Positions 1-11,249 of a stretch of DNA of 64,000 nucleotides are shown in pieces. The notes below the pieces were generated by a model. It was not told the DNA's origin. It saw only the letters and a list, made by a program, of their open reading frames with translations, and did not search any database. The stretch spans positions 11,402,505 to 11,466,504 of the forward strand of contig NC_045140.1 of assembly GCF_008831285.2 (NCBI RefSeq), given 5' to 3'. Positions within the stretch are counted from its first letter, which is position 1. Each line of letters opens with the position of its first letter. Origin of the DNA: Nymphaea colorata (taxonomy: Eukaryota > Streptophyta > Magnoliopsida > Nymphaeales > Nymphaeaceae). Both the position numbers and the translations under genes were made by a program.

Positions 1-89
1 ACTCAACCTTGATTAAAACTTGAGCACATAGATTTTGGGACAATTTTTTTGACCTAGCTGATCACATCTTGCTATTGACTTTCGCAAGT

Positions 90-146
90 GTATATATATA
101 TATATATAATGTATGTATGTATGTATGTATGTATACATACATATAT
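90..146. repeat. TA / TGTA microsatellite
   Basis: A run of TA dinucleotides passes into TGTA tetranucleotides and ends in a short palindromic tract. It lies just left of the first recognisable plastid-like sequence. I see no gene in bases 1-300. Confidence 0.85.
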
Positions 147-806
147 TTTCTCATGATGTTACCTTGTCAAACAACCACACATCTAGCACATATAAATCCT
201 TTATAGACATAACGTAGTCTTTTTTTTTTCTTCTAGAATCAGTCAATGGTATTGAAAAATAGATTGCTCTTGTAACTCAGAATGAATGGTTTCGGTGGAG
301 AAGAGAAAATAAATAGCGATTTATTCCTATGGGGCACCCAGGAGGAGGAAGAAGATTCAATCAACCCACAATATGTTGCATGGTCCAAGGAAATTACGGA
401 TCTGCTTGCACAATTTCATTTATATCGAATCTTGCAATCAGTCTTAGTATCAAAATAGCTGATCTAGTCATGATTCAATGGGTCAGGTCCACTTTACTTT
501 TTTTCTCTATTTCTCATTTGTCTACTGAATTTGGTTCTGATTAGAACAAGAGAGAAGTATTTGCTACTTGGGAATCTAGAATGTCTATGTCGGAAGACAA
601 AAAAATATGAATAACGAGAGTATAACCTATAGTAACCAAGTATATCCCTTAGTAACATAGTAGTCTTCCTAATGTGGGGCAACCTATTATCATAATGAAT
701 GAACAAGTGTTCAACCCCATAATTCATTATAACTTTGACAGGCAGTTCCCTTTTTTATGCTATCTCTATCAGATGCGAAAAAATGACCATTGCAGCTTCA
801 TGAAAA

Positions 807-878
807 AGCCCTTTATCGAATTTGAACTGATGAATTATGCCTTACCATGGCGTTACTTTACCGTTGAGTTAAAAGGGC
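807..878 (-). tRNA. trnT-GGU: Plastid-derived trnT-GGU, decayed nuclear copy
   Basis: Read on the minus strand this 72-nt stretch starts GCCCTTTTAACTCA and ends AAAGGGCT, so the acceptor stem still pairs. The GGT anticodon is kept. Compared with the usual plastid gene there are changes in the D arm, the variable region and the T arm, several of the CG-to-CA or CC-to-TC kind. It lies opposite in strand to trnE, as in plastid genomes. A plastid promoter is needed for expression, so it is probably silent. Confidence 0.85.
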
Positions 879-1406
879 CTATTTAATTCACAAATTTAGC
901 CCACTAAGAATCTACTGGATGTACTTGTACAATTATAACTTGTATGTATTCTATATAATTTATACAATATACATATACAAATAGGGGCTCATTCAGGAAC
1001 AATGAATAGTTAATTCAATTAAATACATATATGAAATGAATAGTAATATAACAATCTATGTCTGTTATATCTTAATGATGCATGTGCCAATGAGTGAGAA
1101 TTAGAATGAATGGGTTTGACTTTTTCTATCAAGCAAGACATCCCCTATACTCCATTATTTTGATTATGATTAGATTATATAATTCATCTTTGTTATATAA
1201 GAATTGTTATCGTTATATAAGAATATATAATGTAATGAAAGGTTCCTGAATGAAAACTAGAGATATTTTGTTACATTAATATTATATGTATACGGAATCA
1301 CCAAAGCACGAAAGGTTTCGTATCCTAGCATTCATTATATTGACATTGACAACTCCAAAAAACTACTCATACTATGAGTATAGTATGATGGCGATCAGCT
1401 GGGCGT

Positions 1407-1479
1407 GCCCCTATTGTCTAACAGTTCAGGACATCTCTCTTTCAAGGAGGCAGCAGGGATTCGACTTCCCCTGGGGGTA
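1407..1479 (+). tRNA. trnE-UUC: Plastid-derived trnE-UUC, decayed nuclear copy
   Basis: The 73-nt sequence matches plastid glutamate tRNA, with the TTC anticodon inside CTCTCTTTCAAGG and the 3' part TTCGACTTCCCCTGGGGGTA. Substitutions in the 5' arm (CTATTG where CCATCG is usual, AACAG where AGTGG is usual) damage the acceptor and D stems. In the plastid this tRNA serves both translation and tetrapyrrole synthesis; here it is most likely an inert relic. Confidence 0.88.
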
Positions 1480-1542
1480 GCAAAGTATGACGAATGAAAA
1501 GTTGACCATGAATTATCAATAAACCGACAATTGATTCTTCTT

Positions 1543-1626
1543 GGGTCGATGCCCGAGTGGTTAATGGGGATGGACTGTAAATTCATTGGCGATATGTCTA
1601 TGTTGGTTCAAATTCATCTCTGCCCA
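1543..1626 (+). tRNA. trnY-GUA: Plastid-derived trnY-GUA, decayed nuclear copy
   Basis: An 84-nt sequence with the long variable arm of a class II tRNA, start GGGTCGATGCCCGAG, GTA anticodon in GGACTGTAAATTC, and TTCAAAT in the T loop. It lies 63 bp after trnE, close to the usual plastid spacing. Several C-to-T and G-to-A changes disturb the T stem (CATCTCTGCCCA at the 3' end instead of CAGCTCGGCCCA). Confidence 0.88.
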
Positions 1627-2043
1627 AGAATTCACCGACCCTTGAGGATGATATAACCAATCCGTACTCCAAAAATACATGATGATATGGAGAAATAAAG
1701 AGACAACTTGATTCTATTTGTTCCTCAATGTTCTGATGTTTCTAACAATCTAGATCTATGAATTATTGTCAACTAATCTAAGAAATAAAATGAAAAGATG
1801 AAAAAAAAAGATCTGTTTTTCATTGAAAGATGGATTGTCAGTCAATTTGGCAAGAACCACAAGTTGCTTTGCTATTTATCCATCCATCATCTCTTCTATC
1901 TATGTAGATATGTATATCAGTATATCCGTTACAAGCGTCAATTACAATCAATTTTTTTATATGATCTATCTATACGGTTATGGTTTGATGAAATAAAATC
2001 AAAATAAATAATAAAAAATGTAAGTTGTACACCTCATTTTATT

Positions 2044-2117
2044 GGGATTGTAGTTCAATTGGTCGGAGCACTGCCCTATCAAGGCGAAAGCTGTGGGTTC
2101 GAGTCCTGTCAGTCCTG
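2044..2117 (+). tRNA. trnD-GUC: Plastid-derived trnD, anticodon changed from GUC to AUC
   Basis: A 74-nt sequence starting GGGATTGTAGTTCAATTGG and ending CAGTCCTG. The anticodon loop reads CCCTATCAAGG where plastid trnD has CCCTGTCAAGG, so the anticodon has become ATC. Together with other transitions in the stems this marks it as a dead nuclear copy. Confidence 0.85.
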
Positions 2118-2895
2118 GACCGACTTGGGATCCTATGAATCGATTGGTTAATCTCTCCACCTTCTGTGAAGGGGAGAAAACAAAGAGCAATGTCTAATTC
2201 CGGGTGGAAGGATCCATATTTCACATTTATCATCGGGCAAGGTAATCTCAATTATTAATTGAATTGGGGAAATCTCTTTATCTCACCGAAATTGCATGTT
2301 CGATTCTCGATTTATACGTCTGAATCAAGGAAAAGAAGGATGATGCAAATACTAATAAAAGATCAATCAAAGATCCTGTCTTGCTGTTCTAGGGGTGGAG
2401 AATAGAAAATAGAACAAATAATCTTTTTTTTTCTTTGCATTTTTCTCTTTCTTTCAAGAAGATTAGGTCATCACAAAAACTGAGCTTAGAACTTAATTCA
2501 TTTTCTAGTTCACTTCTACTGTTTGGATCTATGACAAATGGAATACTGGTCGAACCTCATTTATATGATATCCTTTTATAAAGAATAAGGACTACGGGTT
2601 ATAGAAAGGAACGAAAGAGTAGAAAAATATGAGAAATTCAAAGGGATTCTTGGGTGGGGGTCAGGAATGCGATTTTTCGATTTAGTATGGATGAAAGATC
2701 TTCCTATGTTATATTATTCAATTCTCGACAATGAATTGATTTGATAGATTAGATATTGTTATTCATGATATTAGAACCCGATTCAGTAGCATCGGGATAT
2801 AATTAATCCCATTAAATTTCAAAATGATGGAGAATGATTGATCATCTCTATGGAATTAGATCCCGATTTCTTGCGAAGCAAAATAAAATTAAATG

Positions 2896-2993
2896 TTGTG
2901 GGTTTGATGGACTATGTCTCCTCTTTGATATCATTGAGCATGATAGTATACATGCATTCCTGAATTTGTGGGTCTGATGGACTATGTCTCCTC
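2896..2993. repeat. 28-bp direct repeat at NUPT/gypsy border
   Basis: A 28-bp sequence containing GGACTATGTCTCCTC occurs at 2896-2923 and again at 2966-2993 with one difference, 70 bp apart. It sits where plastid-like sequence stops and gypsy-like sequence begins, so it could be a junction duplication or part of the gypsy leader. Confidence 0.6.
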
Positions 2994-3379
2994 AAGATTC
3001 TCCTAGACTTGTATCATTTGTTTTACATAAGAGTGTTGTCACAGATGTAGTAACACGAACCAAGGTTCTTGCATGTACAAATGGAGTATAGCGAAGGATG
3101 AAGAAGCAAGATGGACCGGCTAATGTGATGCAAATAGATATTAGTTTGGCCCATTCTGATGCACACGTCTCTTTAGAGGATTGAGTTGCCAAACAACAGA
3201 CTGCCCAAACTGGTATGGGTGCCTAGACCCCATTGATGGATCAGTTGACTATGCTAGGAGTTCACTTGTTGGAGAATCTAATGTCTCACCTAAGGAGGCT
3301 TGGATTCCAATATCATATAAGTAGTTCATGGTGATGAAACTACCTTTTTTCATAGGAGATTAGAATCTAGATGTAGCAT

Positions 3380-4350
3380 AGAGTGGGTTCATAAAGTGTA
3401 GTGTATCTTTCAGCTCCTTGGTGCCTAAAGAAACCATGGCAATTTAATTATGTGCCAATTGAAGGGAGATGCAAATAGATTATGATAGTCGACTCACGAC
3501 ATATGTTTCGTAGATCGATAATCAATCATGTGGAAGAAATTCTGAGAGGCCTTCTTTAATACTTCCTTTCTCGTGCCTGCTGGAGACATAAAATACAAAA
3601 ATCTCTTGAACTGAAGCAAAATCACATGGGTCTAGAGGAGTACGTGGCAAAATTTTGGCACCTAGAGGTGTATAGCCCGCATGCCTCTGCCACTTATGAA
3701 GCATGACCTAACAAGTTCGTACATGGGCTACGAAGATGGTTAATGAAGTAGAGTGATGGTAAACAAACTTCGTGACCTGGATGAGGTTGTCACCATCGCA
3801 AGGTTCATGAAGGATGATTGGGCTTAAACACCGAAAGACCATGATAGAAGGTCGAGCCGATCAGTGCAAGGTGGCCGAGTTCAAACCATACGTAGTGGCT
3901 ACATGAAAAGGAAAAAGCTTCAAGGGAAGCATAACAACTAAGTTCACAAAAGGAACCGACCTATGAGGAGTGACACCATGTTAAGGCCCACTGCAACCTT
4001 ATGCCTCCACCTAGATGTTCCACTTACTCATAGAAGCATCGAGGAAGGTCTTGTTAAAGAAAAATTGAAGTGTGTTTACACTATAGAACGATGAGACATT
4101 TCATCAAAGATTGTTCTCGGTTGAAAGAAAAGGAACTGCATAAGCACGAGGCTGGCCCCTCAGGAGTACATAACTCTTTTGGCTGAGTGTATGCGACTAC
4201 TGTGGAGGAGTACAAGCCCATGATCTTATTGAAGCTACTCTATTTTTGGGTTATCATGTTGCTAAAGTGTTGTTTGATACAAAGGTAACCCACTCTATCA
4301 TTTATAGTGAGTTTGTACCGTCACTATACATGATAATTAAGACAATGATA
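3380..4350 (+). pseudogene. gypsy gag and protease remnant
   Basis: Around 3390-3475 the plus strand reads KV.CIFQLLGA...CQLKGDANRL, matching the conserved gypsy gag core. Near 4066-4115 there is a decayed CCHC zinc knuckle (KCVY....RHFIKDC). At about 4216-4320 the reading DLIEATLFLGYHVAKVLFDT followed by THSI matches the gypsy aspartic protease, but the catalytic D-S/T-G-A is spoiled: DTKVTHS stands where DSGATHS is expected. Stops separate all segments. Confidence 0.7.
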
Positions 4351-4599
4351 TACATTCTGAAAGTGATTATCCCTATGATTGCTTAAGACTCCTTGCCAGA
4401 TGTGGACGTGGTTATTCACAAGTATCACCTAAATGTACAATTGGTGATCATAAGCCTAAGTGAATTCAATGTGATTTTAGGCATGGACTGACTTTATACA
4501 CATTATGCCAACATAGATTGTAGAAAGAAGCATATACAACTATTGCCCATGAGGCAGCAAATATAAAGTGTCTTCGTTGATGAGTTTTTCGGTGTGCCT

Positions 4600-4792
4600 C
4601 ATACATGGGAAGTGGCATTTATGATAGAGCTTCTACAAGGAACAATACCTATATCCAAAGCATCAACTCGCATGACACCGACAGTGCTAGAAGAGTTGAA
4701 GATACAACTACATGAACTATTGGATAAATGTTTCGTATGACCTAGTGTGTCACCTTTGGGAGCATTTGTGTTGTTTGTGAAAAAGAAAGGTG

Positions 4793-4848
<56 letters not shown>

Positions 4849-5640
4849 TATATATATATAAAAACTACCACATGTTGAACATAGTTACAATTAAGGATAA
4901 GTATACTCTTCCTAGAACACTTATTGGATCTTCTCAAAACGGTTAAGATGTTCTCTAAGATTGATATGAGGGTAAGTTATTACTAGTTGTTGATACAAGT
5001 GGAAAATGTTTTCTTGCCACATAGTATATAAAAATGGTGTTTTGTAGATCTTGCTAAGATGTCAGTTATACATAACTAAAAGACGCCACAAAATGTGACA
5101 GAGATTTGTAGTTTCTTGGGACTAGAAGAGTATTATCACAAGTTTATACATGATTTTTTAAAAATAGCTATGCCCATGATCAAACTATTAAGAAAGAAAG
5201 TGAAGTTCATAGGAGTTTGAAAACTTTGAAGCATAAGCTTACCTCTACATATCTTAACACTTCTATCTAGGAATTCAGAACGTGTGACGTACACTAATCT
5301 ATCATAAACTGGCTATGGCTACATATTGGTGTAACAAGGGAAGGTGATGGGTTAAACATTTATGTAGCTGAAGAACAATGCAAAACAATATCTCACACAT
5401 GATTTAAAATTGGGAGTAGTTGTATTTGTGTTGAAGATATAGAGTCACTATACATATAGAGCCGAATTTGAAATGTTCACTGACCATAAGTTGTTGAAGT
5501 ACATATTCTCCTAGAGTGATTTGAATCTAAGACAGAGAAGGCGGTTAGAATATTTGAAACATTTCAACTTCAAGGTATCTTACCACCCGTATAAGGTGAA
5601 TGTCATGGTAGACACTTTGAGTAGACATGTAGATGCAACA
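4600..5640 (+). pseudogene. gypsy reverse transcriptase and RNase H remnant
   Basis: The N-terminal fingers segment (PSVSPLGAFVLFVKKK) is interrupted by an AT microsatellite, then LLDLLKTVKMFSKIDMR follows. The next recognisable piece is the FLGL..YY.KFI region of the connection, so the YxDD-containing palm segment seems deleted at about 5040-5090. RNase H follows with HDLKLGVVVFVLK, FTDHKLLKYIFS and LNLRQRR.LEYLK, then the SYHP.K.NVMVDTLSR end. It is split among frames and cannot encode an enzyme. Confidence 0.75.
4794..4860. repeat. AT microsatellite inside gypsy RT
   Basis: About 65 bp of near-perfect TA repeats, with one G interruption, lie directly after the RT FVKKK motif. The array has expanded within dead coding sequence. 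Confidence 0.95.
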
Positions 5641-5899
5641 GTGTGGAGTACTTTAACTTACTCATGAAAGCCATTGCATGATGTGATATCATGGCAGCCC
5701 TATCTAAGTGATTGGAACAAAGTAAATATGACAACCTTGATATAGAGTGCACGATTGGATAAACTTATACAAAATGACTATCCCAAAAATATGAGAGAAA
5801 AAAAAGATAATATTCCTCATGGTATTAGGATGCAGATGATTCCCTATGGATTCAAGGAATATTATGGTCCCCAAAGATGAGGCAATTAAGAAACAATTG

Positions 5900-6860
5900 C
5901 TAGATGAAGCATGTAAATCAAAATTTTATAGATATTTTAGGACATGAAGCAGAATTTTTGGTGGCCTAAAGAGAAGCATGAGATTACAAAGTATATAGCT
6001 AAATGCTTGAATTGCCAATGGATCAAAGTGGAACATTAGCGACCATATGGTTTGTTGTAGAAAAACAGACATTACTATGTAGAAATAGGAAGATATCATG
6101 ATGGACATCACAATAATGTTGCTTTTCACCAAAAGAGAACACAATGCTATATGAGTAATTGTTATTTGGATTAAACAATTTTCTTATCAACTAAAATCAT
6201 TTAGTCATTATAAATCCTTGCCAAATTGCACATTAATGAGATAGTGAGACTACATGGGGATACCAAAGTCTATTATTGTAGATCAAGATCTATGCATTAC
6301 CTTTAAGTTTTGGAGGCCAAAAGACATGGGTATTAAGTGCAGTTTGAGTACACATTCCCACCCCGAGACTCCTGGGTAGTATGAGAGAACTATCTTTTTA
6401 CTAGCATGCTATGCACACATGTTTTTGCATTGGAAAGGAGAATAAAACAAACATGTGAAATTGATTGAATTTGTAAATATTAAGAACTATTACACTAGCA
6501 TCTGAATGATACCATTTGAAGCATTTTATGGAAGACCTTGAAGATCACCAAATTGTTGGACTGAGATGGGAGATAGTAAGATGAAAAAAACCGTACTGGT
6601 TTTGTAGTATTATACTGACAAGTGAAATTGATAAGCAAGTAGTTATTAGCAGCTCAAAGTAGAGAAAAGAGTTATGCCAATAATCAGTGCAGATTTTGGC
6701 TTTTGAGGTCAGTGATTATGTATTTTTAAAAAGTTCACCTACTAAGGGTGTTTTCCAGTTAGGCATAGAGGGGAAGTTGAGCCCAAGGAATATATGTCCT
6801 TTTAAGATTGAGGAGCTGAGAGCCGGAGGCCGACATGAGAAGGAAGTACCCATATTTACT
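5900..6860 (+). pseudogene. gypsy integrase remnant
   Basis: At about 5944-6030 the plus strand reads MKQNFWWPKEKHEI...AKCLNCQ, the H2C2 zinc-binding domain of gypsy integrases. Core-domain pieces follow. At 6690-6815 VSDYVFLKSSPTKGVFQLG then GKLSPRNICPF matches the conserved integrase C-terminal GPY/F-like segment. A chromodomain is not clearly visible. Stops and shifts interrupt all pieces. Confidence 0.78.
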
Positions 6861-7260
6861 TTGATATGAGAGACATTCTATATTCCGATGATGAAATTTT
6901 ATTTTAAGGCGGATGATGTAATATCTAACAATTTACTTAAGGGAATTTTGGAAAATTTTGCTGTGTTTCATGAATTAGCGCAAGATGTTGGCTTACAACT
7001 CGAATGAGAAATTTACTCATCCTTTCAAGGGAAAAAACTGAAAAACTATATGAAACCTAGATAATTAGAGGTTCCATTGTTGGTGCCTTAAAATTATTAT
7101 GTCAATGTGAGCATGCTAATTGATATAAAAACTTCTATATCTAAGTGGGATTTGAATCCCAGTTATATAAGAGGTATTTTTTGAAATTTAAATGTGCAAA
7201 AAAAGTATTTGGACCGACATGTGTAGATAAATTTTGTGTTGGGTGTAGTAGATGAAATTT

Positions 7261-9049
7261 GTTGAGAAAATTCAGTGGCTCATGCATTTAGGTATGCATA
7301 TTTGAGTGCAATTAAATTAGGGTATGATAAATTTTTGGTGTGCAATTGAATTAAGATATGATAAATTCTGAATCTGGATCGAATTTGGATGTGGATCCAA
7401 AACATACACTATTGTGCATGGTTAACAGTAGCCCGTAGCTACAGAAAGCTCAGGCATTGAGAGAAAACGGCCCAACTCTCTTATTAGGCATTATGAGCTA
7501 AGAAAAAAAATAAATAAGAAAGCAAAGAGTAGGAAGAAGAACAAAGATGATGAGGAAGAAGATGAGAGGAAAGGGGAAAAAGAAGACGGAGGAGGAAGGA
7601 GGACAAAAGAGGAAGAGAGATGGCAGGAGAGGAGGAGGTTTACTCTCTCTCTTTCTCCCTCTCTCTCTCCCAATTTCATGCTTGGCTAATGCCATATTTT
7701 GGGTAAAGCTCTACAGCAGCAAGTTTGAGCATCCTCTAGCACATTTATCTTTGATTTTGCATCATTGGTGGAGTGTAAGGTGATTGTCGAGGACTCCGAC
7801 AGCATCTAGAGACCAAAAATCTGGGTGGTGGATATGATTTTGCTTATTTTTTTAATGTCTCCCTTAGAACGTGAATAATTATCATTTCACCATGCTGGAC
7901 TTGAAAGTTAATGGATTTATGATGCATGATGGTAATTTTGTTTCATTAAAGATAGGTAAGCATAGATCTATTACGTTAATCGATTGATTTTATCATTATG
8001 TTTTGTATGAATAGGATGTCACAAATGAGAGGGAGTTCTTGCTTTCTTCATGTTAAATTTAAAGGCTTAGTGGTTTGTTGACTTGCACAGTAGAAACTTC
8101 AAACATTAGAAGGCATTTTATTGAAAAAAATAGGTTGTTTGGGGCTGGACCAAAGTGGCGTCTAGGTCTACTACATGCCCTAACACTATTTCCTTCATCA
8201 GGAGTGTTGGATTGACATGGGGATCACGATCTAGCAGGCTGTTATGAGAGTTCAATGCAAGCATGTACAAATAAATGTAAAACAATAGTCTTTCTTGATG
8301 ATTTGAGCTATATTTTGCAAGAATTCACGAGTTCAGTGCTGAAATGCCATAGGTGTTTGTATGGACATATTTGTTTATAGTTTTATTGACTCTGTCAGCC
8401 CTTGGTGACTCAAAAATCACTTTAAATAGACCTCATCCATGCTTAGTGAATTTTTGGAATAATGTTTATGTGTGCAGACACTTGAGCTCAAGTCCCTTTT
8501 AGGCAGGGATTTTAAGATGTAGAACATTTCATATGTCTCATATTGAATGGAGAGTGTAAATGAAATGACCGGCTGATTGAGTTTTGCTCATGAGCTTGTA
8601 GGGCTAAGTGTATTTCCCTTGGATGAATTGATATAGGTATGTGTCAGATGTGTGGTTGTTTGATGAGGTAATATCATGAGAAAACATATGCATATATATA
8701 AATGTGGGAAAATCAATAGCAAGACATGATTAACCAGGTTTGAGCAAATTGTCTGAAATATATATGTACTGAAGTTTTTAACCAAGGATAAGTGGGATCC
8801 ATAAGCTAAGAGACATCAAATTTGAGAAAGTGATGAAATTAATTCTGGTGAAAGATTCTAAATTGACTTCAATAGGCTTCAAAAAGTGTGGTTGGATCCA
8901 AATTTGATTTCATTTGTTGTAATAGTCAAACATTATGAAGGAGACATTAGATTGAAATAGATGAGCACAATCACTATCAATTAAAAGCTCAAAATGGGCA
9001 AAATAGAAATTTATGTATGTTTGAGGGATTCGATTCCTGAACCATGTTT
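7261..9049. other. No recognised gene; purine/pyrimidine-rich tract
   Basis: About 7500-7640 is almost pure purine on the plus strand and switches at about 7640 to a CT-rich run, so open frames on both strands here are compositional. The stretch may include the 3' LTR of the gypsy element (short AT-rich repeats around GGTATGATAAAT at 7320-7370), but I could not match it to a 5' partner. I see nothing coding in 7700-9050. Confidence 0.5.
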
Positions 9050-9975
9050 GCAAACTCAATTAGGTCCTTTATGGCCTTAAGAAGGCTCTCAAGGCATGGT
9101 GTCAACTAAGCTCCCTCCTTGTTTCATTGGGCTTTGTTGGATCCAAGATTGACATCTCTCCCTTTTTTGTAGACCACTCATGTTCATACAATGTTTATTA
9201 TTAGATATGTTGATGACATTTTGATTCCAAGAATCTCCCATGGTATTGTTAATTCTTGTATTTAACAACTAAATTTAAAATTTGTTGTTTAAGGATCTCA
9301 GCTGTCTGCACTATTTCCTTGGAGTTGAAACCCCATTTTACACTAGAGGGTCCCTTTCTCACCGAAAACAAGTATATAGTACATTTCCTTATGCAATATG
9401 CTTTTCTCAATTTTAAATGTGTCACTACATCCCTTTCTCCTTGGTTGCTTTATCTCACTATGATGGTGAAGAACGTTCTCACCTTGCAACACATCGACAA
9501 GTTGTTGGATCCCTGCAGTAGCTCACATTCATAGGAAAACCCTGTATATGTTGTTAATAAAGTTTGCCAATTTATGCAAAATCCCACTAATACACATTGA
9601 GATACTGGTAAATGGATTCTACGTCATGACAAATGTACTCTCAATTATGGTATTCTTCTACACCCATCACCCTTATTTACTATTATTACATATTCAGATG
9701 TAGATTGGGTAGGCAATCCAAATGACCAAAACTCTGTAAATGGTTTTTGCCATTGTCCTTGGTGATTCTCTCTTCCCTCGGTCTGCTCGAAAGTAGGACA
9801 TTGTGGCATGGCCCAGTATCGAAGTTGAACAGCATGCTCTTGCCTCTATTACATATGTTCTATCAATTACTTATTTTTTGAAGGATTTTCAAATATCCAT
9901 ATATGTGACAATTTGCATGCTATGTATCATTCTGCTAATCCTATTTGGCATCAAAGGGCAAAGCACATTGAAATT
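9050..9975 (+). pseudogene. Ty1/copia RT-RNase H remnant, part 1 (split by hAT)
   Basis: Plus-strand pieces in several frames match copia polyproteins: VLYGLKKALKAWCQL, then RYVDDILIPRIS (the YVDD catalytic box is still readable), LHYFLGVET, VNKVCQFMQNPTNTH, and the RNase H segment SDVDWVGNP followed by NSVNGFCH. The last piece reads DNLHAMYHSANPIWHQRAKH and IEI and stops exactly where the hAT element begins; it resumes at 14945. No LTR was found, so this is a fragment. Confidence 0.8.
9968..9975. repeat. hAT target-site duplication, left copy
   Basis: TTGAAATT directly precedes the GGGCTGGGC-type terminus and is repeated at the other end of the element. Eight bases is the standard hAT duplication length. 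One further A on the left also matches, so the exact frame is ambiguous by one base. Confidence 0.85.
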
Positions 9976-10694
9976 AGGGCTGGGCAACAGGCCAGGCAGG
10001 GCCAGGCCTAGACCAGATATAAATGGGTCGTGGGTTGGACCTTTTGTTTAGTACCCACCCGAGAAAATTGTGGCCATTTGAGGCTGGGCCTGCCAAGCCA
10101 ACTCGAGCAATGTTAGTAAAATCACAGTTTTTTTATAAACCTACAATCTGGAACCATTGAAGTTCTAAGCATAACATTAAACCAGTGATGTTACAGTTCG
10201 AAGTCAAAAGAAAAAATTTGCCTTAAGCCTTCTTTTGTTGTTCTTTGTTCACAATTTCTGAGATTTCTATCAAACCTGAGATAGCAATAGGTTTAGGCTT
10301 GAGCTTTTCTGGCCACTTGTTACTTTATAGAGGGTTGAGTTGTTCATGGAAATGGCACTGTGTTGGATATGACCTGCACGCCTAGACAGTGCAAAGACTT
10401 TTAAAAATATGGCATGGGAATCACATGAATCTCTAAAATATCTTACGTACATCATGAATATGAGAAGAATACAATAAAAATTACATTAAAAATTTGAAAT
10501 ATTCTATGTACACATCTCTCATTCATATAAATCTGATTAAATGAATCTCTTTCACATATTTAAAACTAAAATTGTTAGCATATAAATCTTATTCAAATCA
10601 TAAATTAATCAAACATCTAAAAGAGTTAGAATTGAAATATTAATAAATGATTCTATACAAATTTGACAAAGTGAACATAAAAATAACTCTGTAG

Positions 10695-10905
10695 GACTAC
10701 TTGAGATCCTTTTTGGTCTATTAGTCATCTGTCTGACTTGTAAACAACTTTTAAAGAATATTTGAGATCCTTTTGATCTCTTATTCATCTGGTATAAGTT
10801 CTAAACAACTCTAAAAAAAAAAACTTGAGAACCTTTTCGATCACTTATTAATCTCTTCTAAAATTCTTGAGGGACACTTTGAGATCCTTCTTTATCTTAT
10901 ATTAC
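10695..10905. repeat. Four imperfect ~60-bp tandem repeats inside hAT
   Basis: TTGAGATCCTTTT-type blocks start at about 10701, 10762, 10825 and 10879, with ATTCATCT-like spacer motifs between them. Spacing is 61, 63 and 54 bp. They lie in the subterminal region of the hAT, where transposase-binding repeats are often found. Confidence 0.65.
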
Positions 10906-11249
10906 ATGTAAAAGAGAACACAAATATAAAAAAGCATACATAATGAGAATTAAACAGATGTATTGTCAAAGACTTAGTATGTGTTAATATATATACCATA
11001 ATAATATTTCATTATGATTCATCACTAAAGAAAAATTCCAATTCCAATAAACTGCATAAACAAGACTTTACATGGAAAAGAAATATATTAAATAATGAAA
11101 TACATGACAAAGTTTTAGCATATGATTGAAATATATATACCATAATAAAACTTTATGTCGCATCAAATTTTGCTTCGCGAGAACAATCTTCTCATTTAAA
11201 GAAAATTTTAGGCATATTAGATTACCATTCATGCAAATCATTATATTGA

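Larger units (their letters stand above)
300..2895. other. Nuclear plastid DNA insertion (NUPT), trnT to trnD-psbM spacer
   Basis: Four plastid tRNA genes occur here in the order and orientation of the angiosperm plastid large single-copy region: trnT-GGU on minus, then trnE, trnY and trnD on plus. The sequence between them reads like the matching plastid spacers, and the part after trnD resembles the trnD-psbM spacer. No psbM or psbD coding sequence is visible. The tRNAs differ from the usual plastid sequences mostly by C-to-T and G-to-A changes, several at CpG, as expected for methylated nuclear DNA that has decayed. The left boundary is uncertain; the right one is placed where gypsy-like sequence begins. 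Confidence 0.85.
2990..7260 (+). mobile_element. Decayed Ty3/gypsy retrotransposon
   Basis: Remnants occur in gag, protease, RT, RNase H, integrase order, which is the Ty3/gypsy arrangement. Key remnants are a gag IFQLLGA / LKGDAN motif, an RT segment SPLGAFVLFVKKK, an RNase H segment with FTDHKLLKYIFS, an integrase zinc-binding segment ending CLNC, and the FLKSSPTKGV...LSPR linker typical of chromovirus-type elements near the integrase C-terminus. All frames are broken by stops and shifts. I could not identify paired LTRs, so the limits are those of recognisable coding sequence. Confidence 0.85.

Noticed and set aside
4599-4937. 112-codon minus-strand frame rich in IY repeats
   Set aside because: Translation of an AT microsatellite within gypsy RT.
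7491-7783. Overlapping Ser/Phe/Leu-rich and Lys/Arg/Glu-rich frames
   Set aside because: They come from a purine-rich tract on one strand and its pyrimidine complement, not from a gene.
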